DNA of 64,000 nt from Dyadobacter tibetensis Y620-1 (GTDB lineage Bacteria > Bacteroidota > Bacteroidia > Cytophagales > Spirosomataceae). Below the pieces are notes generated by a model. The model was not told where the DNA came from. It made no database searches and worked only from the letters and a program-made list of their open reading frames with translations. The DNA is taken from contig NZ_AZQN01000001.1 of the NCBI RefSeq assembly GCF_000566685.1, forward strand, positions 682,001 to 746,000, given 5' to 3'. The position numbers and the translations under genes were made by a program. Shown here piece after piece: positions 26,081 through 35,006 of the stretch. Every line of letters begins with the position of its first letter. The stretch's first letter is position 1.

Positions 26081-28252
26081 TTAGCTAGATATCGATTCTT
26101 TTTCATGGATGTCTTTGGTGCCGGTAAGCACCCATCCGGCAAACTTACCATCAAGCGACTTCAAGTAATCAATTCGCGATCGATCTTCCTCACTTATGGT
26201 TTTGCCATAGGCAAATGCTGCTAAAACAACGTTGGCATGAATCATCCATTCCTTGGCCTTATTACGGGCTTCTAATGCTTCTACTTCGATCAGTATAACA
26301 TCGAAATGCTTTCTGGCAAAATCCATGAGATATCCCCTCTCCTCTGCGGAAAGGAGCTCCTCCAAAGATATGTCTCCCCCTTGATTGCCAATACTAGATA
26401 CATGTGCAAGTGCACCGACCTGAGTAATGCCGGAAGGTAATTGTTCTTTTATATTTTCTAAATATACCTTGGATTCCATGATTTCCGTCAGGCTGGGGTT
26501 AGCCATATTCCCATCGATGAGCAAAACCTTTTTGTTAATTTTGGAATAGGCCCAGCTAAGTCCAGATGTCAACGATGACTTCCCTTCTCCTTCTCCCAGG
26601 CTGGTGATGACAATCACCTTAGGATCAATCTGCATCTGATCCACTTCAAACCGGATCGAACGCATTAAACGCTGATACTGATTCAAATTCTTAGTGGCGC
26701 CCATCTCTCCCATGGACAGGAGTGCCCCGGGATCGTTTAAATAATTCAGGTAACCAAGGACAGGAATTCCTGTTTCATTGGCCAACTGTAAAGGGTAGCG
26801 CAGAGCCCGGTCGAAATACCAGACGATAAAGAAAAATAAAAGGCAAAAAACGAAGCTGACAATACCCGAAAGGGCTAGGAGCATAATTTTTTTTGAGGGC
26901 TTTATCCCTCCCGGCAAGGCATATTCCGCTTGCTTGAGTTGTACAGGAAAACTTGCAGAAAGCGTAACATCATTATAACGTTGCAGCGCCTCCATATACT
27001 CCCTGGTTGCAATGTCTATACCCGTCTCCAGTTCCTGAATTTGAGCCTCATTAGGCACCAGCTCGTCAAATTTGCGATTGAGCCTACTGAGTTCTTTGTT
27101 TATGGAATTCACGCTATTGCCTGCCAAATCTAGGGCCACTTCCATACTTAGCCGCTGATTTACCAATTGTTCCTTTAAGGTAAGCGGATCATAAAGGTAT
27201 TGATCTGATACCTGGCTGATCTGTTCATTCAATTTTCTTTGGGTAGAGTCGAGTGAACGCTTGACGGTCTGGTCGAAGTTACTGCGGATATAAGCTTCAT
27301 TTAAAGCTCTAAGTCTTTCCTTGGAGCTGACAATTTGCTGATTGATTCCTGCTATTGACTGCTCGATATATTTACGTTGATTGGGGTCAAATTTTTTGTC
27401 TATCTTTTTAATTGCCTCGGCATAAGCAACTATTTCTTTCCCCGCTATTTCCCTCTTCGCTTCATATTCTGCTATCTGTCCATAAAGACTTCGGGCCTGC
27501 TCATTAAGATTCAAAACCCTGTTTGTAATTTTAAATTCCCTCAGAATATTCATTCTATTCGTGAGCGCCGACCGTTTGGTTTCCAGGAAATCCGAAAGAA
27601 ACTTTAATGCTTTTTCATTATTATCTACCAAGCGGTTCGAAAAGTAGTTGACAAATCGGGCGATCAGGGTGTTAACCAAAAATTCAGACTCTAAAGGATC
27701 GTTGGCTGTAGCATCGATGCTGATATAATCGGAGTTGCCCTGGCGGAAGATGGTGTATGAACTGGCCAATGATTCATGATCGAAGGATAGCTCATTCAGA
27801 ACCGCTATTAGGAAGTCATTTTCTTTCGTTCCGGGAAGCAAATCTTCCCTTTTTTCTAATTTCTGATTTAGTATACGAATATAGCGGTTCTTTTCCTGGG
27901 CCGACATCGTATCGAAAGCGCCTAAAGATTCTCTAAAGCGCTCGGAGGCAGGGGATTTCAACTCGTGAAGAAGCAATTCGTATGATACCTGATTCAAAAC
28001 CTTTTTCAAACGTAACATTTGGATGAGGTTTTCAAATTTGCGGTTAATTTCTGACTCCTGATCGTCCTCTCCCAGTGAGATAATTTCCTCTGTTTTGTCG
28101 ACCAAACCCGTTGCCAGACTGCCGTGTGAAGTAAACTCACTGGGCAATTCACGCACCAGAAAAAAACAAATGATCAAGGTAGCTAAGGGTATTAGCACGA
28201 GTTTCCATTTGTTGCGGTTCAGCAGCTTGAGGAAAAGTAAAAATTCGGTCAT
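26081..28252 (-). CDS. Wzz/Wzc-like polysaccharide co-polymerase with degenerate tyrosine-kinase domain
   Basis: 723 residues: N-terminal Wzz helix (about 15-32), a long periplasmic coiled-coil region, a second helix at about 455-475, then a cytoplasmic BY-kinase-like P-loop domain. Walker A is present as SLGEGEGKSSL and Walker A' as VLLIDGNMANPSL, but Walker B reads VILIEVEAL where kinases have an Asp, and the C-terminus has no tyrosine cluster. This suggests it controls chain length or export without normal autophosphorylation. It overlaps the TolC-like gene by 4 bp. Confidence 0.83.
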   Translation of the reverse strand: MTEFLLFLKLLNRNKWKLVLIPLATLIICFFLVRELPSEFTSHGSLATGLVDKTEEIISLGEDDQESEINRKFENLIQMLRLKKVLNQVSYELLLHELKSPASERFRESLGAFDTMSAQEKNRYIRILNQKLEKREDLLPGTKENDFLIAVLNELSFDHESLASSYTIFRQGNSDYISIDATANDPLESEFLVNTLIARFVNYFSNRLVDNNEKALKFLSDFLETKRSALTNRMNILREFKITNRVLNLNEQARSLYGQIAEYEAKREIAGKEIVAYAEAIKKIDKKFDPNQRKYIEQSIAGINQQIVSSKERLRALNEAYIRSNFDQTVKRSLDSTQRKLNEQISQVSDQYLYDPLTLKEQLVNQRLSMEVALDLAGNSVNSINKELSRLNRKFDELVPNEAQIQELETGIDIATREYMEALQRYNDVTLSASFPVQLKQAEYALPGGIKPSKKIMLLALSGIVSFVFCLLFFFIVWYFDRALRYPLQLANETGIPVLGYLNYLNDPGALLSMGEMGATKNLNQYQRLMRSIRFEVDQMQIDPKVIVITSLGEGEGKSSLTSGLSWAYSKINKKVLLIDGNMANPSLTEIMESKVYLENIKEQLPSGITQVGALAHVSSIGNQGGDISLEELLSAEERGYLMDFARKHFDVILIEVEALEARNKAKEWMIHANVVLAAFAYGKTISEEDRSRIDYLKSLDGKFAGWVLTGTKDIHEKESISS

Positions 28253-28917
28253 TGGATGGATTCAATGGTTTGGCCTATCATCTCTTCAAGATTATTTTTG
28301 GCGATAAGTAAATTGGCTTCAGCAGTGACCTTCACCTGCAGCTGATCGGACACCATATTGAGTGCATTATTATAATTACTGAGTGGTAGCTCACCTTTTT
28401 CGAATTTATAACGAACATCGCTCAGAGCACTTTGCGCATCCATTAAGGCACTTGTCTTTATGTTTAGCAAAACCAGATTCTGAACATAAGCATAATATCG
28501 ATTACGAACCTCAGCCTCCAAAGAACGCTGATAGGTCTCCTGTTCGGCTTCGACTGCTTCCAATTCGTAGCGTGCCTGTTTTATTTTGGCGGGTTTCTGC
28601 AATAAGGAACCAATATTGACGAAAAATCCAAACTGATATCCATTCAGAAGATTGGGATTAACTGCCGAGATTTGGTTGGGATTGAATAAGTAAGAAAATG
28701 AAAGAATCTCAAAATAAGAAAGCTTCGCCTGTTTAATGCCGGCCTCTCCTATCTTAATACGGGCGTCGAACACTTCCATTCTGGGATAATTCTTCTTAGC
28801 TGTATCTACCAACTTCTGAAGTAAGTCGGGAGATACCTCCGTTAACATAGACTGTTGCGCTCTGGTCGGGAAGTAACACAGTTGTAAAAAGAAGAAAAGT
28901 AAAATTATTAATCTCAT
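28249..28917 (-). CDS. Half-length TolC/OEP-like outer-membrane protein
   Basis: 222 residues with a signal peptide (to about TRAQ). The mature protein matches one repeat of the outer-membrane efflux family: helix-strand-helix elements such as KIGEAGIKQAKLSYFEIL, QARYELEAVEAEQETYQR and a final coiled-coil ending NNLEEMIGQTIESIQ. Usual TolC-type proteins have two such repeats and about 450 residues. Together with the 4-bp overlap with the Wzz/Wzc gene, it may be a dedicated export partner in place of an OPX/Wza protein. Confidence 0.72.
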   Translation of the reverse strand: MRLIILLFFFLQLCYFPTRAQQSMLTEVSPDLLQKLVDTAKKNYPRMEVFDARIKIGEAGIKQAKLSYFEILSFSYLFNPNQISAVNPNLLNGYQFGFFVNIGSLLQKPAKIKQARYELEAVEAEQETYQRSLEAEVRNRYYAYVQNLVLLNIKTSALMDAQSALSDVRYKFEKGELPLSNYNNALNMVSDQLQVKVTAEANLLIAKNNLEEMIGQTIESIQ

Positions 28918-28978
28918 GTAAAAAATTTAAGTTAAAATTCTTATCCTCTGGCAAATGCTGTGTCCCGTCAGCAAGAAA

Positions 28979-30196
28979 TTAAACGTTCTCAGATTGCAGT
29001 AGAGCGGGGAAAGTTTTAAGTATAATTTTCATATCCATCTTAAATGAAAATTCTCTTGCATATTGGACATCCAGAAGCGAACGTTCCTCCTCTGACATAT
29101 CTGCTTTACCTTTACCCCGTTTAGTGACCTGCCATAGGCCCGTAAGTCCAGCCGGACCCGAAAAACGTAAGATTGTTTGATCTGTGGTTAACTTTTCCGC
29201 TTCATATAAAGGCAGGGGCCTATTGCCTACCAGCGACATATCTCCACGTATAATATTAAGCAATTGAGGCAGTTCATCTAGACTCGTATTTCTTAAAAAT
29301 TGACCAATTCTAGTAATACGCGGATCGTTCTGAAACTTCATGAAGGCGGCTTTTTGCTCCTTCTGTTGTCCGTATACCCGCTCACAAATTTCTTTTCCAT
29401 CTAGGAAGAGTAGCTTCGAACATGCAGAACGCGATGAACAAGATCCGCATAACACAAAATCTGTTACTGGTTGCTCACCTGCCTCCGTCTTTTTGTTGTA
29501 CATATTAAAGGCAGCCATCTGCCGCATAAGACTGTCGGCATCTACCCGCATCGTACGGAACTTATACAAATTAAATATGCGATAACCACTACCCACCCGC
29601 TTGGACTTGTAAATGATCGGCCCTTTACTATCCAGACGAATCAATAAGGCCACAATGAGCAGAACTGGAGAGAGAATAAGCAATGCTCCTCCGGTTAGAA
29701 TAAGATCCATAGCTCTTTTCCAAACAGGCAACTTTTGCTGATTCCCTTGAATTTTTTTGGATGCTTTTTCAGCGATGTACCAATGTCTTTTGTTAAAGTA
29801 ATGAAGCCGTGTTAGTAAATCGCCGGTAGAGAAATGTGCATCAAAAATATCATCAGCCTTTTTTTGTCGTGCCAATGCTACTTGCTGAGCTCCCAATTTG
29901 TCGACCTGAATGATAAAGGGAATATTACTGAATTTGGGTTGAGAGCGTATGAATTGCAGCAGGTCGATACCCTGAGCATTTTCATGAGCAATTACCACAT
30001 CGGCCGGATAGTATTGGCTAAGGGCATCAATCACGCCTTGTTGCGTATCAAAATATTCCACCTGCACGGCTTGTCCAAACTTGTCAAGCATCCAAAAATA
30101 CTGCTCAATGTCCCGATTTAGATAGATAACTCTAAATATCGGCACGGGCAGTTTGGGAATCGTTGCCTTACTGTCTTGCTCCAACACTATTTCCAT
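28979..30196 (-). CDS. Undecaprenyl-phosphate sugar phosphotransferase with receiver-like N-terminus
   Basis: 405 residues. The C-terminal half is the bacterial sugar transferase domain (WcaJ/ExoY type) that primes glycan synthesis: WKRAMDLILTGGALLILSP, KSKRVG, LYKFRTM, SLDELPQLLNIIRGDMSLVGNRPLP. The N-terminal about 130 residues resemble a response-regulator receiver fold (DVVIAHENAQGIDLLQFIRSQ then IPFIIQVDK), but the phospho-acceptor Asp position carries His, so it is a pseudo-receiver. A cysteine cluster (CGSC, C, C within about 30 residues) is inserted in the catalytic domain. A stand-alone response regulator gene precedes it by 9 bp. Confidence 0.85.
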   Translation of the reverse strand: MEIVLEQDSKATIPKLPVPIFRVIYLNRDIEQYFWMLDKFGQAVQVEYFDTQQGVIDALSQYYPADVVIAHENAQGIDLLQFIRSQPKFSNIPFIIQVDKLGAQQVALARQKKADDIFDAHFSTGDLLTRLHYFNKRHWYIAEKASKKIQGNQQKLPVWKRAMDLILTGGALLILSPVLLIVALLIRLDSKGPIIYKSKRVGSGYRIFNLYKFRTMRVDADSLMRQMAAFNMYNKKTEAGEQPVTDFVLCGSCSSRSACSKLLFLDGKEICERVYGQQKEQKAAFMKFQNDPRITRIGQFLRNTSLDELPQLLNIIRGDMSLVGNRPLPLYEAEKLTTDQTILRFSGPAGLTGLWQVTKRGKGKADMSEEERSLLDVQYAREFSFKMDMKIILKTFPALLQSENV

Positions 30197-30205
30197 GAAC
30201 TATAA

Positions 30206-30604
30206 TCAATATATCCGTGAAGATCGTCTTAAAATGGCATGTATTTTTGCCTGTACTTCCATAGGATTGAAGGGCTTAAGCATAAAATCGTCCGCACCGA
30301 GATTAAGGCACTGAATACGCTCGCCGCTATCATCCGATCCGGAAAGAATAATGAAGGGAATATCAGCATAAAAATTGCTGGCTTTCAGATTTCTAAGCAA
30401 CTCTTTACCTCCCAAATTAGGCATATGTAGGTCTGCAATGATTAAATCAGCCTTATTTCCTGCCTCCAACCAAGCCATTCCTTCTGCCCCATCTTGATGT
30501 ACTATAACATTAAAGGTATTTTTCAGAAAATTTTCCAATATTCTACAGATACTTGGCTCATCATCAATTACCAAGACGTTCTTTTTAATTTCCATAGTTT
30601 GCAT
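30206..30604 (-). CDS. Single-domain response regulator (receiver only)
   Basis: CheY-like receiver with an intact phosphorylation site: VLVIDDEPS acidic pair, ADLIIADLHMPNLGG acceptor Asp, LSGSD and LKPFNPMEV (Lys). No DNA-binding output domain. Starts at ATG 30604 (or ATG 30595); a longer frame from TTG 30661 is unlikely. First gene of the minus-strand exopolysaccharide operon, immediately before the sugar transferase with a pseudo-receiver. It may regulate that enzyme by direct interaction; inference. No sensor kinase lies in the window. Confidence 0.85.
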   Translation of the reverse strand: MQTMEIKKNVLVIDDEPSICRILENFLKNTFNVIVHQDGAEGMAWLEAGNKADLIIADLHMPNLGGKELLRNLKASNFYADIPFIILSGSDDSGERIQCLNLGADDFMLKPFNPMEVQAKIHAILRRSSRIY

Positions 30605-31148
30605 TCGGCTTTTGTTGATGGGATCGGCAATATTTTTATAACGTTGAGTCACCAAACCCAATTTACTATTAACATCGGTGATGCCTGTAAAGTTAAGATA
30701 ATTTCCGTGTAGAAATAATAACGGACAACATCTTAAATAAATGGCGAAAGAAAAACCAGATAAAATTCTACACTTTTATTAAATAGTACAGAAAACCGCA
30801 GAAATAAATTTGTAACCGATAACAAATCTCCTTGAATTGTAGTATTGTTTCTAATCATTCACCCTGAATACCCTTAGGAAATATGAGTCACACTTATGAC
30901 TTAATTTTTCAATAGCGTTAAGTGGAAGTTAGGTCCCCTGGCTATTATGTAGTAATAACACTATACGTTTATCATAAGTTGACTAGAGTAAATTTAAGCC
31001 GGGCAGCAGGCTAGCTCCCAATGATGGTAAGCAAAATACGCTTAAAACAGGGTGAAGGTGGTTATAAAAACCAAATTAATCATGACTCCAGAGAAGGAAA
31101 GTGAGTCGTAATGTTTTTTAAAAGAAAATAGTATTGTCGCCTGGAAAG
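30605..31148. other. 544-bp intergenic region upstream of the exopolysaccharide operon
   Basis: AT-rich, no gene or hairpin recognised. Expected to hold the promoter for the minus-strand operon starting at 30604; I could not place a convincing TTG/TAnnTTTG pair. Confidence 0.5.
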
Positions 31149-31616
31149 TTACTGATCTTCAGGGATTACATAATGTAAGACAATGTTGGTGGTTCGGGGG
31201 AAATCGTATGCCGTAGTTTGCGTGGACATGGCAAAAGAATTGGGAAGTACCGATGTAAGTTCAATTTTCCAACCTCCCCCTGCCCTGGCCGCGGTGTCAG
31301 CCGAGGAAATAGCGATATGGTCAGTAGTTTTGGTCCATAGCAAACTGGTCTGGGCAGTTCCCTTATTAAAATTCCCGCGTACAGTCCCATCGGAATTAAA
31401 GCTTATGGTAGACATATACCGGTCAAACTGCACCCCGTCGAAAGAGGGTATTGACTGCCCATCTTTCATAACGATTCTATCATTGACCGAAATCTTGTCG
31501 ATATGCCATACCGGATGTTTAACCAATCGGTCCGAGGCCTCCTCTACGGTTTTGGCAGACTTATCGCAGGCCATAAATGACCAGGCCAGAAGGAAGGGAA
31601 TTATAATCTTTCGCAT
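31149..31616 (-). CDS. Hypothetical lipoprotein
   Basis: 155 residues with a lipoprotein signal MRKIIIPFLLAWSFMAC (lipobox FMAC, Cys 17). The mature part (HPVWHIDKISVNDRIV and ISFNSDGTVRGNF) is typical of the small lipocalin-like lipoproteins common in Bacteroidota, but no defined family was recognised. It is probably outer-membrane anchored facing the periplasm. Stands alone on the minus strand. Confidence 0.7.
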   Translation of the reverse strand: MRKIIIPFLLAWSFMACDKSAKTVEEASDRLVKHPVWHIDKISVNDRIVMKDGQSIPSFDGVQFDRYMSTISFNSDGTVRGNFNKGTAQTSLLWTKTTDHIAISSADTAARAGGGWKIELTSVLPNSFAMSTQTTAYDFPRTTNIVLHYVIPEDQ

Positions 31617-31665
31617 TGCAAATGGTAACTTTTTTCAGTTTCAAAGGTACTATCTGCCGTTAGAA

Positions 31666-31699
31666 ATAAAAAAACAGATTCTAAATATTAGAATCTGTT
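31666..31699 (-). terminator. Rho-independent terminator of the DUF983 gene
   Basis: Perfect 12-bp stem (AACAGATTCTAA with its complement, 31673-31699) around a 3-nt loop, followed on the minus strand by seven T residues. Placed 20 bp after the DUF983 stop. Confidence 0.85.
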
Positions 31700-31718
31700 C
31701 GCCAACAACGTACTTATT

Positions 31719-32105
31719 TTAACTTCGGTAGCCCTTTCCACTCGTTTCCTGAGGCTTAGTAAATATAGCCAGCCAAGCCCTGCGTGCCAATCGGTAGAAC
31801 CAGGGAGTAAGTAGTATCATTAACGGAATTATACTCACTAAAAAATAATTTAGATAATCGTCGAAAAAGTTGACAAAAATTAGAAAATAAACCAGCATGA
31901 AGGCCACATTAAGCGCATAACTAACATAGAGGGCTCCCTGGTAGAACCCGGGTTCTGGAACGAAGTTTTCATTACATACCGCACAGCGTTTATGCATTTT
32001 ATCAAAGTTTCGGGTGTAGGCACTCTTACTGATAAAAAAGTCTCCTTCTCCGCACCTGGGACACTTATTGGTAAATATTGTGATGAGTTTATTCGTACTC
32101 GCCAT
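31719..32105 (-). CDS. DUF983 zinc-ribbon membrane protein
   Basis: 128 residues. The N-terminal half holds two CxxC pairs (CPRCGEG and CAVC), a zinc-ribbon arrangement, then the family signature PEPGFYQGALYVSYA followed by two membrane helices. Function of DUF983 is unknown; it is widespread in Bacteroidota. Ends in a strong terminator and is divergent from the 32520 gene. Confidence 0.85.
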   Translation of the reverse strand: MASTNKLITIFTNKCPRCGEGDFFISKSAYTRNFDKMHKRCAVCNENFVPEPGFYQGALYVSYALNVAFMLVYFLIFVNFFDDYLNYFLVSIIPLMILLTPWFYRLARRAWLAIFTKPQETSGKGYRS

Positions 32106-32187
32106 TATGAGATATATTTAAATTAGTAATAGATCGTAGACCTCGATGTCCTTTGACAAAGGTCGTTAGATCTTCGAATATTTCTAT

Positions 32188-32234
32188 AAAATAGATAATG
32201 GATTTGATGGTACAAATCAACGATTATCTATTTT
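32188..32234. repeat. 47-bp imperfect palindrome in a divergent intergenic region
   Basis: Outer arms AAAATAGATAAT / ATTATCTATTTT and inner arms GATTTG / CAAATC with a 6-nt centre. It lies between the divergent starts at 32105 and 32520, so it cannot be a terminator of either gene. No T run follows on the minus side. Could be a protein-binding operator or a remnant of a small mobile repeat. The rest of 32106-32519 shows no gene. Confidence 0.6.
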
Positions 32235-32519
32235 CATTTTCCCCATTCTAGCTCCTCCCTACCTCCACACTACCGGGGATCAGTCACCCCTAATTGTGTT
32301 TTTTGGACACCATTGTGTCAGCTTATAGAAGGAAATTGACTAAAATAGCTCCTTTTTTTGCTAAATATTAATTTTATGTTGATTTTAGTAAATGATTTCC
32401 ATTCAAATTGCTATTTGCATTACGGTGGCTAAAAACTTTATATAAAAGATCTCCTTTGAATGTCATCACAATGCCCATAGTTAATTACACCCAACCTAAT
32501 ACTAACTTATATTAAACTT

Positions 32520-33050
32520 ATGAATCGCAGAATCGCCATTCAGAGAATCTCCATGATGCTAGGAGGAATGATCAGCACGCCACTTATGGCGGGCATAATG
32601 CAGGAAAGATTAAACTTTGGCCCTAGTCTGGAAATTAGTCTGAACCAGGAAAAGCTATTAGCAGAGGTGGCAGACGTCATTATTCCAACTACTACCACTC
32701 CAGGGGCCAAAGCCGCAGGGGCCGAAAAATTTATTGTCAGAGTGATCCGTGATTGTTACGAACTTCCTGAGCAGGAAAAATTTTACCAGGGACTTGATAA
32801 CCTGGAAAACAGAGCCAAAGCTTCGTACAACAAATCTTTCGTGGATTTGACACCCGAGCAAAAACATGGGGTTGTATTAAAAACTACCAGCGAAGACAAA
32901 CCTTTTTTCATGCAAATGAAGGGTCTGACCGTCACAGCTTACTTCACGTCGGAAGTAGGTGCTACCGAAGCTTTGGATTATTTACCTATACCGGGTCGTT
33001 TCGATGGATCTTGGACCATGCCAAAAGGACAAAAAACTTGGGCGCTGTAG
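32520..33050 (+). CDS. Gluconate 2-dehydrogenase subunit 3 family protein
   Basis: 176 residues. The N-terminus MNRRIAIQRISMMLGGMISTPLMAG has a twin-arginine and a hydrophobic stretch, consistent with a Tat signal. The body shows the family core LLAEVADVIIPTTTTPGAKAAG and the FMQMKGLTVTAYFTSE region. These proteins form a small subunit of membrane-associated GMC or flavin dehydrogenases and may carry them across the membrane. It is followed by the GMC enzyme after 84 bp. Confidence 0.88.
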   Translation: MNRRIAIQRISMMLGGMISTPLMAGIMQERLNFGPSLEISLNQEKLLAEVADVIIPTTTTPGAKAAGAEKFIVRVIRDCYELPEQEKFYQGLDNLENRAKASYNKSFVDLTPEQKHGVVLKTTSEDKPFFMQMKGLTVTAYFTSEVGATEALDYLPIPGRFDGSWTMPKGQKTWAL

Positions 33051-33134
33051 GATTTAACGCCAATGAAACAGGGACGAAATACCCAAATAACACAATTTTA
33101 CATTAAAGTAAAAAAAATATCTTACTCATAAAGA

Positions 33135-34850
33135 ATGGCGAATTTAAATATTGATGCTCAAAAAGAAATTACCTACGATGCAATCGTAATTGGATCTGGA
33201 GTTTCGGGAGGTTGGGCGGCCAAAGAACTAACCGAAAAAGGCCTGAAGGTGCTGATGCTTGAGAAAGGAAAAAATCTGGAGCATGTTTCAGGTTACACCA
33301 ACGCCCTTAAAGCTCCCTGGGAAACCGAGTATAATGGTCGTATTACGGTTAAACAAAAGGAATCTCATCCATTTTTGAAAAGGGATTACCCTTATAATGA
33401 AATGACTGAGAACTATTGGATGACTGATACCGACTCCATGTATGAGGAAAAGAAACGCTTTGACTGGTACCGACCCAATATTGTAGGAGGAAAATCCATT
33501 ATGTGGGGCAGGCAGTCTTATCGCCTGAGCGACCTGGACTTCGAGGCCAACCTGAAGGAAGGTATTGCGGTGGATTGGCCCATACGCTACAAAGATATCG
33601 CACCCTGGTATAGTTACGTAGAAAAACATGTAGGTATTTCAGGAGAAAAGTTAGGTCTTCCACAACTGCCCGACAGTGATTTTATAGCTCCCATGGACAT
33701 GTACTTCGTAGAGAAGGAAGTTCGGAAGCGTTTAGAGAAAAATTTTCCTGGTCGCCACATGACTATAGGCCGAGTGGCCAACCTTTCACAGCCTTCTAAA
33801 ATCCAGTTAGAAGGTGGACGTTCTCCTTGCCAGTACAGAAACAGATGTTCCTATGGCTGTCCCTACGGAGCCTATTTCAGCACTCAGTCCAGTACCCTAC
33901 CTCCGGCCATGAAAACTGGGCTGCTGACCCTGCGCCCGGACACGAATGTAAGGGAAATCATTTATGACCCCCAAACGCAACGTGCTACTGGGGTAAGAAT
34001 TGTGGACAGTGTGACGATGGAAGAGCGGGAATACTTCTCCAAGATCGTCTTTGTCTGCGCCAGTGCTTTGAGTTCCACTGCATTATTGCTTAATTCCATC
34101 TCCGATCGCTTTCCTAATGGAATGGGGAACGACTCAGGTGAACTGGGGCATAATCTGATGGATCATCATTTCCGGACAGGGGCTTCCGGCGTATGGGAAG
34201 GAGATCATGACAAGTATCACTTTGGACGCCGGGCAAACGGCATATACATTCCCCGATATCGAAATGTAGGTAAAGATAAACGAGACTATCTCCGTGGTTT
34301 TGGTTACCAGGGAGGTGGGAGCCGACAAGGCTGGCAACGTAATGTTGCCGAACTAGCTTTTGGCGCTGACTTTAAAGAGGAATTGACAAGCCCGGGCGAA
34401 TGGACCATGGGTCTGGGAGGTTTTGGAGAAACCCTTCCTTATCACGAGAACAAGATGTATCTCAACCATGACAAAAAAGATAAATGGGGTATTCCAACGG
34501 TGGTTTTTGATGCCGAGATTAAAGAAAATGAACATAAAATGCGTGTGGACATGATGAACGATGCGGCAGAAATGCTTGAAAGCGCAGGATTAAAAAATGT
34601 TCGCACCAATGATCGGGGTTCATTCTTAGGTATGGCCATTCATGAAATGGGAACTGCCCGTATGGGTAGAGACCCTAAGACTTCTGTAGTGAACGGAAAT
34701 AACCAACTCCATGCAGTTAAGAATGTTTTCATGACAGATGGAGCGGTGATGACTTCCGCTTCCTGCGTGAATCCTTCTCTAACCTATATGGCCCTTACAG
34801 CCAGAGCTGCCGATTTTGCAGTAAAGGAGTTGAAGCGAAAAAATCTCTAA
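33135..34850 (+). CDS. GMC-family FAD oxidoreductase
   Basis: 571 residues with the FAD-binding motif AIVIGSGVSGGWAAKEL near 16-32, GGKSIMWGRQSYR, a cysteine-rich patch CQYRNRCSYGCPYGAY, and the C-terminal HEMGTARMG and NPSLTYMALTARAAD motifs. It probably oxidises a sugar or polyol alcohol group. It has no signal peptide of its own, so export by piggyback on the Tat-signalled subunit 3 is plausible inference. A strong hairpin follows. Confidence 0.9.
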   Translation: MANLNIDAQKEITYDAIVIGSGVSGGWAAKELTEKGLKVLMLEKGKNLEHVSGYTNALKAPWETEYNGRITVKQKESHPFLKRDYPYNEMTENYWMTDTDSMYEEKKRFDWYRPNIVGGKSIMWGRQSYRLSDLDFEANLKEGIAVDWPIRYKDIAPWYSYVEKHVGISGEKLGLPQLPDSDFIAPMDMYFVEKEVRKRLEKNFPGRHMTIGRVANLSQPSKIQLEGGRSPCQYRNRCSYGCPYGAYFSTQSSTLPPAMKTGLLTLRPDTNVREIIYDPQTQRATGVRIVDSVTMEEREYFSKIVFVCASALSSTALLLNSISDRFPNGMGNDSGELGHNLMDHHFRTGASGVWEGDHDKYHFGRRANGIYIPRYRNVGKDKRDYLRGFGYQGGGSRQGWQRNVAELAFGADFKEELTSPGEWTMGLGGFGETLPYHENKMYLNHDKKDKWGIPTVVFDAEIKENEHKMRVDMMNDAAEMLESAGLKNVRTNDRGSFLGMAIHEMGTARMGRDPKTSVVNGNNQLHAVKNVFMTDGAVMTSASCVNPSLTYMALTARAADFAVKELKRKNL

Positions 34851-34900
34851 GGTTATGCGTCAAGTCGCCGGACCGTAGGTATTAGATAAATGAATAATAT

Positions 34901-34947
34901 ATAAAGACCCGCCCCATTCTTTCATAAGTCTTGGGACGGGTCTTTAT
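34901..34947. terminator. Bidirectional terminator between GMC oxidoreductase and polyprenyl synthase genes
   Basis: Stem ATAAAGACCCGCCCCA / TGGGACGGGTCTTTAT with one mismatch, separated by 15 nt. T-rich on both sides through the AAAGA/TCTTT arm ends. Lies between convergent genes. Confidence 0.8.
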
Positions 34948-35006
34948 CATTTGCAGGCATTTTTTTCATTAATTGCAATACCAGCCTATCCTATTAACGG
35001 ATTTTA

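Noticed and set aside
30605..30661. TTG start at 30661 for the response regulator
   Set aside because: The added 19 residues lack receiver-like features; ATG at 30604 leads directly into the first beta strand within a few residues.
31183..31722. 179-residue plus-strand ORF antisense to the lipoprotein gene
   Set aside because: The minus-strand frame has a clean lipobox signal; the plus-strand frame has no recognisable features and overlaps a terminator hairpin.
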